Assembly (NCBI RefSeq): GCF_000834655.1
Contig: NZ_JXQQ01000089.1
Location: 1-39,590 of the forward strand
Source of the DNA: Variovorax paradoxus
Lineage (GTDB): Bacteria; Pseudomonadota; Gammaproteobacteria; Burkholderiales; Burkholderiaceae_C
Direction: 5' to 3'
DNA: 39,590 nt
The notes under the pieces are model-generated. The model worked only from the letters and a program-made list of their open reading frames with translations. It was not told the origin of the DNA and searched no databases. The position numbers and the translations under genes are program-made. Numbering within the stretch: position 1 is the stretch's first letter; each line of letters starts with the position of its first letter. Positions 25,725 to 32,062 of the stretch are shown here, piece after piece.

Positions 25725-25808
25725 AGAGTCTCGGATCGAATTACAGTTGATCCCAAGGCCGCAGCGCCCACCCGCTTTCAACCCTTCAATCAACCTCACG
25801 GAGTGACC

Positions 25809-27128
25809 ATGCCCCAGACCCTCACCGAACAACTGAGCCGCGAACAGCAGATTGCAGCCCTCGAAAAAGACTGGGCCACCAATCCGCGCTGGAAGGGCAT
25901 CAAGCGCGGCTACAGCGCCGCCGACGTCGTGCGCCTTCGCGGCTCCTTCCCCATCGAGCACACGCTGGCCCGCCGCGGCGCCGAAAAGCTCTGGGACCTG
26001 GTGAACAACGAGCCCTACGTCAACTGCCTCGGCGCACTCACCGGTGGCCAGGCGATGCAGCAGGTCAAGGCCGGAGTGAAAGCCATCTACCTGTCGGGCT
26101 GGCAAGTCGCCGCCGACAACAACAGCTACGCCTCGATGTACCCCGACCAATCGCTGTACCCGGTGGATTCGGTGCCCCAAGTGGTCGAGCGCATCAACAA
26201 CACCTTCCGCCGCGCTGACGAGATCCAGTGGTCCAAGAACGTGAATCCTGGCGACAAGGGCTACACCGACTACTTCGCGCCCATCGTGGCCGACGCCGAA
26301 GCCGGTTTCGGCGGCGTGCTCAACGGCTTCGAACTGATGAAGGCCATGATCAAGGCCGGCGCCGGCGGCGTGCACTTCGAAGACCAGCTCGCTTCGGTCA
26401 AGAAGTGCGGCCACATGGGCGGCAAGGTGCTCGTGCCCACGACCGAAGCAGTGCAAAAGCTCATCGCGGCCCGCATGGCAGCCGACGTTTGCGGCACGCC
26501 GACGCTCGTCATCGCCCGCACCGATGCGGAAGCGGCCGACCTCATCACCAGCGACTACGACGAAAACGACAAGCCCTTCCTGACCGGTGAGCGCACCGCC
26601 GAAGGCTTCTACAAGACCAAGAAGGGCATGGACCAGGCCATCAGCCGCGCTGTTGCCTACGCCTACTACGCCGACCTGGTGTGGTGCGAAACCGGCACGC
26701 CCGACCTCGAGTTCGCCCGCAAGTTCGCCGAAGCCGTGCACAAGGTCCACCCGGGCAAGATGCTGGCCTACAACTGCTCGCCGTCGTTCAACTGGAAGAA
26801 GAACCTCGACGACGCCACCATCGCCAAGTTCCAGAAGGAACTGGGCGCCATGGGCTACAAGTACCAGTTCATCACGCTGGCCGGCATTCACTCGATGTGG
26901 TTCAACATGTTCGATCTGGCGCAGGACTACGTGGCGCGCGGCATGTCGGCCTATGTCGAGAAGGTGCAAGAGCCCGAATTCGCAGCGCGCGACCGCGGCT
27001 ACACCTTCGTGTCGCACCAGCAGGAAGTGGGCACGGGCTACTTCGACGAAGTGACCACCGTGATCCAGGGCGGCAAGTCCAGCGTGACCGCGCTGACCGG
27101 CTCGACCGAGGAAGAACAGTTCCACTGA
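25809..27128 (+). CDS. aceA: isocitrate lyase
   Basis: 439 residues from the ATG at 25809, which has GGAG 5 bases upstream; an in-frame GTG at 25803 overlaps that site and is less likely. The enzyme splits isocitrate to glyoxylate and succinate, first step of the glyoxylate shunt. Signature KKCGHMGG with the catalytic Cys about residue 200; also WQVAADNN, PIVADAEAGFGG, HFEDQ and NCSPSFNWKKN. Length is like E. coli AceA. Malate synthase and the kinase/phosphatase genes are not in the window. It is monocistronic, with its own regulatory region and the terminator at 27162-27188. Confidence 0.98.
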   Translation: MPQTLTEQLSREQQIAALEKDWATNPRWKGIKRGYSAADVVRLRGSFPIEHTLARRGAEKLWDLVNNEPYVNCLGALTGGQAMQQVKAGVKAIYLSGWQVAADNNSYASMYPDQSLYPVDSVPQVVERINNTFRRADEIQWSKNVNPGDKGYTDYFAPIVADAEAGFGGVLNGFELMKAMIKAGAGGVHFEDQLASVKKCGHMGGKVLVPTTEAVQKLIAARMAADVCGTPTLVIARTDAEAADLITSDYDENDKPFLTGERTAEGFYKTKKGMDQAISRAVAYAYYADLVWCETGTPDLEFARKFAEAVHKVHPGKMLAYNCSPSFNWKKNLDDATIAKFQKELGAMGYKYQFITLAGIHSMWFNMFDLAQDYVARGMSAYVEKVQEPEFAARDRGYTFVSHQQEVGTGYFDEVTTVIQGGKSSVTALTGSTEEEQFH

Positions 27129-27161
27129 TCTGAAAGCGCAGGGCTTTCCCTGGCACTTTGA

Positions 27162-27188
27162 AGCCCGGCCATGTGCCGGGCTTTTTTG
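27162..27188 (+). terminator. intrinsic terminator of aceA
   Basis: A 9-bp stem AAGCCCGGC / GCCGGGCTT with a 5-base loop, followed directly by a run of T, about 35 bp past the aceA stop. Confidence 0.92.
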
Positions 27189-27251
27189 TGCGGCCCCGGC
27201 GAGGACGAGGCGCTCGAAAATGCAGGCGCCACGGCGTGGGCGGGCAGAAGT

Positions 27252-27257
27252 TAGAAT
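27252..27257 (+). promoter_or_regulatory. candidate -10 element of the thrS operon
   Basis: TAGAAT lies about 44 bp before the leader-peptide ATG; no good -35 is seen 17 bp upstream. Initiation near 27264 would give a leader of about 200 nt before thrS. Confidence 0.4.
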
Positions 27258-27300
27258 CGTCGTCTCTGCACTCAACAAGAGCGAGAAAGGCACCTTGGTT

Positions 27301-27375
27301 ATGACACCGCGAACTACTCCGCAAGGATCGAGCGGCTTTTTCTTCTTCGACGCGATCGAAGGAAAGGGCCGGTAG
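27301..27375 (+). CDS. leader peptide of a Thr/Phe attenuator
   Basis: A 24-codon frame, ATG to TAG, with AAAGG about 10 bases upstream. The peptide begins MTPRTTPQ and then SSGFFFFDAIEGKGR: three Thr codons (2, 5, 6) and four consecutive Phe codons (13-16, 27337-27348). It sits 85 bp before thrS, at the head of the operon that also carries pheS and pheT. Phe runs of this sort are the sensing element in the E. coli pheST and pheA leader peptides. The stop codon lies immediately before the strand (27377-27383) that can form the antiterminator. A small hairpin CTTCGA-5-TCGAAG (27345-27361) over the Phe codons may pause RNA polymerase. A regulatory role for the peptide is inferred; the reading frame and structures are directly seen. 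Confidence 0.75.
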   Translation: MTPRTTPQGSSGFFFFDAIEGKGR

Positions 27376-27376
27376 C

Positions 27377-27421
27377 CCGCGCTCGCTGGTTTCTTCCAGC
27401 TCCCAACCAAGCAAAGCGCGG
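27377..27421 (+). promoter_or_regulatory. antiterminator structure of the thrS-operon leader
   Basis: CCGCGCT (27377-27383) is perfectly complementary to AGCGCGG (27415-27421), and a second small stem GCTGG / CCAGC (27385-27389 with 27396-27400) stacks inside it. Because 27415-27421 is also the 5' arm of the terminator, the two folds exclude each other. A ribosome halted on the Phe codons would leave 27377-27383 free; one that reaches the stop codon would cover it. Confidence 0.7.
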
Positions 27422-27445
27422 CATCCACCGCGCTTTTTTGTTTTT
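27413..27445 (+). terminator. attenuator terminator upstream of thrS
   Basis: A 9-bp stem AAAGCGCGG / CCGCGCTTT with a 6-base loop and a TTTTTTGTTTTT tract, ending 15 bp before the thrS ATG. It is inside the operon's own 5' leader, not after a gene, so it must be conditional for thrS to be expressed. Confidence 0.85.
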
Positions 27446-27460
27446 CTCCCGAGGTTTCAC

Positions 27461-29368
27461 ATGATCCAGATCACGCTCCCCGACAACTCGCGCCGCGAGT
27501 TCCCAGGCCCGGTTTCGGTGGCCGAAGTGGCCCAGTCCATCGGCCCTGGCCTCGCAAAGATGACGGTGGCCGGCAAGGTCGACGGCCGGCTCGTCGATGC
27601 CAGCGACGTCATCGACCATGACGCCAAGCTCCAGATCATCACGCCCAAGGACGACGAGGGCCTGGAGATCATTCGCCACTCGACGGCTCACTTGGTCGGC
27701 CACGCGGTCAAGCAGCTCTACCCGACGGCCAAGATGGTGATCGGTCCGGTGATCGATGAGGGCTTCTACTACGACATCTCCTTCGAACGCCCCTTCACGC
27801 CCGAGGACATGGCGGCGATCGAAGCGCGCATGCGCGAGCTGATTGCGCAGGACTACGACGTGGTCAAGAAGATGACGCCTCGTGCCGAGGTGATCGAGGT
27901 CTTCAAGTCGCGCGGCGAAGACTACAAGCTGCGCCTCGTCGAGGACATGCCCGACGAGCAGGCGATGGGCCTGTACTACCACCAGGAATACGTCGACATG
28001 TGCCGCGGCCCTCACGTGCCGAACACGCGCTTCCTGAAAGTCTTCAAGCTCACGAAGCTGGCCGGCGCCTACTGGCGCGGCGACGCCAAGAACGAGCAAC
28101 TGCAGCGCATCTACGGCACGGCATGGGCCGACAAGAAGCAGCTCGACCAGTACATCCAGCGCATCGAGGAGGCCGAGAAGCGCGACCACCGCAAGCTCGG
28201 CAAGGAACTCGACCTGTTCCACATCGACGAAGTGGCGCCGGGCGTGGTGTTCTGGCATCCCAAGGGGTGGGCGGTGTGGCAGGCGGTCGAGCAGTACATG
28301 CGCGGCATCTACCGCGACACGGGTTATTGGGAAGTGAAAGGCCCGCAGATCCTGGACAAGAGCCTGTGGGAGAAAACGGGCCACTGGCAGAATTACCGCG
28401 ACAACATGTTCACGACGGAGTCGGAGAAGCGCGAGTACGCGTTGAAGCCGATGAACTGCCCGGGACACGTGCTGATCTTCAAGAGCGACTTGCGCAGCTA
28501 CCGCGACCTGCCGCTGCGCTACGGCGAGTTCGGCCAGTGCCACCGCAACGAGCCCAGTGGCGCGCTGCACGGCATCATGCGCGTGCGCGGCTTCACGCAG
28601 GACGATGGCCACATCTTCTGCACGGAAGACCAGATCCTCGACGAATGCATCGCCTACACGGAGCAACTGCAGAAGGTCTACGCCGACTTCGGCTTCACGG
28701 ACATCCTCTACAAGGTCGCAACGCGTCCCGAGAATCGCGTCGGCTCCGACGAGCTGTGGGACAAGGCCGAGCATGCGGTGATGGAGTCGCTGCGCCGCTC
28801 AGGTGTCGATTTCGTGATCTCGCCCGGTGATGGCGCCTTCTACGGCCCAAAGATCGAATACACGCTGCGCGATGCGATTGGCCGCCAATGGCAGTGCGGC
28901 ACGATGCAGGTCGACTTCAATACGGCCGAGCGCCTGGGCGGTGAATACGTGACGGAATCGAGCGGCCGCGCGCACCCTGTGATGCTGCATCGCGCCATCG
29001 TGGGGAGCCTGGAGCGTTTCATCGGCATGCTCATCGAACACCACTCCGGCGCGATGCCAGCATGGCTCGCTCCGGTGCAGGTGGCGGTGCTCAATATCAG
29101 CGAAGGGCAGGCCGATTACGCTGCGCAAGTTGCGAAAACGCTGCAAAATCAAGGGCTTAGAGTGCAGCTTGACCTGCACAACGAGAAGATTACGTATAAA
29201 ATACGGAAGCATTCGTTGCAAAAGCTCCCTTACATCCTCGTCGTGGGCGACAAGGAAAAGGAAGCAGGTGCCGTCGCAGTGCGCGCCCGGGGCAACCAAG
29301 ACCTCGGAGCAATGTCCCTCGAATCGTTCGTGCAACGGCTCGTCCAGGATGTTGCCGACAAGCGTTGA
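27461..29368 (+). CDS. thrS: threonyl-tRNA synthetase
   Basis: 635 residues, full length. Charges tRNA-Thr. Order: N-terminal TGS domain (MIQITLPDNSRREF ... residues 1-61), the editing SAD domain with HSTAHLVGHAVKQLYP, then the class II catalytic core: motif 2 CHRNEPSGALHGIMRVRGFTQDDGHIF, the zinc site starting at MNCPGH (Cys about residue 333), motif 3 HRAIVGSLERFIGMLIEH, and the anticodon-binding domain ending LVQDVADKR. Shine-Dalgarno GAGG is 6 bases before the ATG. Preceded by the attenuator; it is the first structural gene of the operon with infC, rpmI, rplT, pheST and ihfA. Confidence 0.98.
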   Translation: MIQITLPDNSRREFPGPVSVAEVAQSIGPGLAKMTVAGKVDGRLVDASDVIDHDAKLQIITPKDDEGLEIIRHSTAHLVGHAVKQLYPTAKMVIGPVIDEGFYYDISFERPFTPEDMAAIEARMRELIAQDYDVVKKMTPRAEVIEVFKSRGEDYKLRLVEDMPDEQAMGLYYHQEYVDMCRGPHVPNTRFLKVFKLTKLAGAYWRGDAKNEQLQRIYGTAWADKKQLDQYIQRIEEAEKRDHRKLGKELDLFHIDEVAPGVVFWHPKGWAVWQAVEQYMRGIYRDTGYWEVKGPQILDKSLWEKTGHWQNYRDNMFTTESEKREYALKPMNCPGHVLIFKSDLRSYRDLPLRYGEFGQCHRNEPSGALHGIMRVRGFTQDDGHIFCTEDQILDECIAYTEQLQKVYADFGFTDILYKVATRPENRVGSDELWDKAEHAVMESLRRSGVDFVISPGDGAFYGPKIEYTLRDAIGRQWQCGTMQVDFNTAERLGGEYVTESSGRAHPVMLHRAIVGSLERFIGMLIEHHSGAMPAWLAPVQVAVLNISEGQADYAAQVAKTLQNQGLRVQLDLHNEKITYKIRKHSLQKLPYILVVGDKEKEAGAVAVRARGNQDLGAMSLESFVQRLVQDVADKR

Positions 29369-29478
29369 TTTGTCTCTGAAACACCCCATATGTTTCCTTG
29401 CCAAATCGTGCCGCTTGTCCGCGAGGACTGACCGGCGTTCGCTACAGATTTTGTAGCAAATTTTGAAGGATTCTGACC

Positions 29479-30093
29479 ATCGCTACTGCATTTCGCGACC
29501 GCCGCCACCGCGAGGAACGCCAACACCGCCTGAACCGGGAAATCATGGCCCCGGAAGTCCGCCTTGTAGGCCCGGAAAACGAGCCATTGGGTGTTATGAG
29601 TCTCTCGGAGGCCCTGCGCCTCGCCGGCGAGGCTGATGTGGATCTGGTGGAGGTCGTCGCGGCGGCCAATCCGCCGGTATGTCGCCTGATCGAGTACGGC
29701 AAGTTCAAGTACCACGAGCAGAAAAAAGCGGCCGAGGCGAAGTCGAAGCAGAAGGTCATCGAGGTCAAGGAAATCAAGTTCCGGCCCGGTACCGACGACG
29801 GCGACTACAACATCAAGATGCGCAACATCAAGCGCTTTCTTGAAGAGGGCGACAAATGCAAGATCACGCTGCGCTTCCGCGGCCGCGAGATCACGCACCA
29901 GGAGCTCGGTCTGGCACTCTTGCAGCGCATTCGCGACGAACTGGGCGACCTGATCATGGTCGAGCAGTTCCCCAAGCTGGAAGGCCGGCAGATGATCATG
30001 ATGATCGCGCCGGGCCGCAAGAAGGCTGGTGGCGGTGCTCCCAAGCCGGCAGCAGATGCTGCGCCGGCAACGGCGCCCGCGGCAACCGCCTGA
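29479..30093 (+). CDS. infC: translation initiation factor IF-3, non-AUG start
   Basis: 204 residues starting at ATC (29479), with AAGGA 8 bases upstream. The first in-frame ATG at 29545 would remove the conserved beginning (ATAFRDRRHREERQHRLNREI). IF-3 blocks subunit joining and proofreads the start codon; infC genes characteristically use a rare start (ATT in E. coli) so that IF-3 represses its own synthesis. Domains: N-terminal VRLVGPENEPLGVMSLSEAL ... ANPPVCRLIEYGKFKYHEQKK, basic linker, C-terminal KEIKFRPGTDDGDYNIKMRNIKRFLEEGDKCKITLRFRGRE. The tail is Ala/Pro-rich and longer than in E. coli. A small hairpin (29441-29457, GCTACA/TGTAGC) precedes it. Confidence 0.96.
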   Translation: MATAFRDRRHREERQHRLNREIMAPEVRLVGPENEPLGVMSLSEALRLAGEADVDLVEVVAAANPPVCRLIEYGKFKYHEQKKAAEAKSKQKVIEVKEIKFRPGTDDGDYNIKMRNIKRFLEEGDKCKITLRFRGREITHQELGLALLQRIRDELGDLIMVEQFPKLEGRQMIMMIAPGRKKAGGGAPKPAADAAPATAPAATA

Positions 30094-30133
30094 GGCGTTT
30101 GCGGCAGACGAGGTTTTGAAGGGATTTCGCCGT

Positions 30134-30161
30134 TGCCGGCGCTTTGAAAGAAGTGCCGGCA
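30134..30161 (+). promoter_or_regulatory. candidate mRNA hairpin upstream of rpmI
   Basis: TGCCGGC / GCCGGCA arms with a 14-base loop lie in the 154-bp infC-rpmI gap. In E. coli L20 represses rpmI-rplT by binding structured mRNA in this region; a similar role here is inference from position. Confidence 0.4.
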
Positions 30162-30247
30162 GGGGCGAGATAAAGAAGTGTCTCGGGGCCAACAAGTCCG
30201 TGGAGTATCCGCGGCGCCTCACGAGCACAAACTAAAGGAGCATTCAC

Positions 30248-30451
30248 ATGCCCAAAATGAAGACCAAGAGCAGCGCGAAAAAACGTTTCCGCGTTCGTCC
30301 CGGTGGCACCGTCAAGCGCGGTCAAGCCTTCAAGCGTCACATCTTGACGAAGAAGACCACCAAGAACAAGCGTCACCTCCGCGGTGCAGTCGCAGTGCAT
30401 GAGACCAACATGGTTTCTGTCGCCGCCATGCTGCCCGGCCGTGGCATTTAA
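30248..30451 (+). CDS. rpmI: 50S ribosomal protein L35
   Basis: 67 residues, the full family length. MPKMKTKSSAKKRFRV at the start and KKTTKNKRHLRG in the middle are diagnostic. Strong AAAGGAG 8 bases before the ATG. Second ribosomal gene pair with rplT 24 bp on. Confidence 0.98.
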   Translation: MPKMKTKSSAKKRFRVRPGGTVKRGQAFKRHILTKKTTKNKRHLRGAVAVHETNMVSVAAMLPGRGI

Positions 30452-30475
30452 CTCAGACGAACAAGGAGTACACAC

Positions 30476-30835
30476 ATGCCTCGCGTCAAACGTGGTGTAA
30501 CGGCTCGCGCCCGCCACAAGAAAGTTCTCGCACTCGCCAAGGGTTTCCGCGGTCGCCGCGGCAATGTCTTCCGCGTCGCCAAACAGGCGGTGATGAAGGC
30601 AGGCCAATACGCCTACCGCGACCGCCGTACCAAGAAGCGCGTGTTCCGTCAGCTGTGGATCGCGCGTATCAACGCCGCCTCGCGTGAACTGGGCCTGACC
30701 TACAGCCAGTTCGCCAACGGTATCCGCAAGGCCGGTATCGAGATCGACCGCAAGATGCTTGCGGACATCGCCGTGCACGACAAGGCCGCTTTTGCCGGCA
30801 TCGTGGAGCAGGTCAAGGCCAAGCTGGCTGCTTGA
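30476..30835 (+). CDS. rplT: 50S ribosomal protein L20
   Basis: 119 residues, full length. MPRVKRGVTARARHKKVLALAKGFRGRRGNVFR is the long basic N-terminal extension that threads into 23S rRNA; the globular part includes LWIARINAASRELGLTYSQF. L20 is an early assembly protein and in E. coli autoregulates this operon. AAGGAG 9 bases before the ATG. Confidence 0.98.
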   Translation: MPRVKRGVTARARHKKVLALAKGFRGRRGNVFRVAKQAVMKAGQYAYRDRRTKKRVFRQLWIARINAASRELGLTYSQFANGIRKAGIEIDRKMLADIAVHDKAAFAGIVEQVKAKLAA

Positions 30836-30886
30836 TTCTGTACAGCAGGGGTGCTGCCTCCGGGCAGCTTCCTGCGCCCACGGCTC

Positions 30887-30922
30887 AAGGGCTGGCGCTT
30901 GAAAAGGCTCCAGCTCTTTTTT
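30887..30922 (+). terminator. intrinsic terminator or attenuator between rplT and pheS
   Basis: AAGGGCTGG (30887-30895) pairs with CCAGCTCTT (30910-30918, one G-U), an inner GCTT/AGGC stem closes a GAAA tetraloop, and a run of T follows. It lies 26 bp before pheS, inside the operon. I see no Phe-rich leader peptide ahead of it, so it may be a partial terminator that sets the ratio of ribosomal to pheST message. Confidence 0.7.
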
Positions 30923-30948
30923 ATTTCCCTTCGAAGATTTTTGTTGCT

Positions 30949-32025
30949 ATGAACGAGTTGGACTCCCTGGTCGACACCGCACGCGCCGCCTTCGCCGAAG
31001 CGAAAACGCCCGCCGAGCTCGAAAACGCCAAGGCCCAGTTCCTCGGCAAGTCGGGCCGCATCACCGAGCTGATGAAGGGCATGGCCGCGCTGAGTGTCGA
31101 AGAGAAGAAGTCCCGCGGCGCCGCGATCAACGTGGGGAAGCAGGCCATCGAGTCCGCGCTGACCGACCGTCGCCAGCAACTGGCCGACGAAGAGCTCGCC
31201 CTGCAATTGCGCGCCGAAGCGCTCGACGTGAGCCTGCCCGGCCGTCGCCGCATTCCCGGTGGGTTGCACCCCGTGAGCCGCACCCTGGAGCGCATCGAGG
31301 AGATCTTTTCCAGCATGGGCTTCGACGTCGCCGATGGCCCCGAGATCGAGAGCGACTGGCACAGCTTCACCTCGCTCAACAACCCGCCGAACCATCCTGC
31401 GCGCTCGATGCAGGACACCTTCTACGTCGACCTCAACGGCGACGACGGCATCCCCTACAACCTGCGTCCGCACACCAGCCCGATGCAGGTGCGCTACGCG
31501 CATCAGCACATCAAGAAGTACGCGGCCGAATTCGCCGCTGCCGCAGCCGACACCACCGGCACCGTGAAGGCGCCCGAGATTCGCGTGATCGCTCCCGGCC
31601 GCACCTACCGCGTCGACAGCGATGCCACGCACTCGCCCATGTTCCACCAGTGCGAAGGCCTCTGGCTTGGCGAGAACGTGAGCTTCAAGGACCTGAAGGT
31701 CGTCTTCACCGACTTCTGCCGCACCTTCTTCGAACGCGACGACCTCGTGCTGCGCTTCCGCCCGAGCTTCTTTCCGTTCACCGAGCCGAGCGCCGAGATC
31801 GACATCCAGTTCGCAAGCGGCCCGCTCGCCGGCCGCTGGCTCGAGGTGTCGGGCTCGGGCCAGGTGCATCCGAACGTGGTGCGCAACATGGGGCTCGACC
31901 CCGAGCGCTACATCGGCTTCGCATTTGGCATGGGCCCCGACCGGCTCACGATGCTGCGCTATGGCGTGAACGACCTGCGCCTCTTCTTCGACGGCGACCT
32001 GCGTTTCCTCTCGCAGTTCCAGTAA
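30949..32025 (+). CDS. pheS: phenylalanyl-tRNA synthetase alpha subunit
   Basis: 358 residues from the ATG at 30949. N-terminal coiled coil (MNELDSLVDTARAAFAEAKTPAELENAKAQFLGKSGRI), then the class II core: HPVSRTLERIEEIF, LRPHTSPMQVRY, motif 2 PGRTYRVDSDATHSPMFHQCEGLW, RFRPSFFPFTEPSAEID and motif 3 GFAFGMGPDRLTMLRYG. The Ala/Gly of the aromatic pocket lies in this last region. It pairs with PheT as an alpha2-beta2 enzyme; pheT starts 37 bp on. Confidence 0.98.
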   Translation: MNELDSLVDTARAAFAEAKTPAELENAKAQFLGKSGRITELMKGMAALSVEEKKSRGAAINVGKQAIESALTDRRQQLADEELALQLRAEALDVSLPGRRRIPGGLHPVSRTLERIEEIFSSMGFDVADGPEIESDWHSFTSLNNPPNHPARSMQDTFYVDLNGDDGIPYNLRPHTSPMQVRYAHQHIKKYAAEFAAAAADTTGTVKAPEIRVIAPGRTYRVDSDATHSPMFHQCEGLWLGENVSFKDLKVVFTDFCRTFFERDDLVLRFRPSFFPFTEPSAEIDIQFASGPLAGRWLEVSGSGQVHPNVVRNMGLDPERYIGFAFGMGPDRLTMLRYGVNDLRLFFDGDLRFLSQFQ

Positions 32026-32062
32026 ATACCCATCCCTAGAAAAACAGATCGAGATCGAAGAG

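Noticed and set aside
27301..27460. T-box riboswitch for thrS
   Set aside because: No T-box sequence or specifier loop; the structure is a leader-peptide attenuator, in line with the proteobacterial setting.
30851..30952. GTG frame ending at the pheS ATG as a Phe leader peptide
   Set aside because: Its Phe codons lie after the terminator stem, where ribosome stalling could not free an antiterminator, and there is no ribosome site at proper distance.
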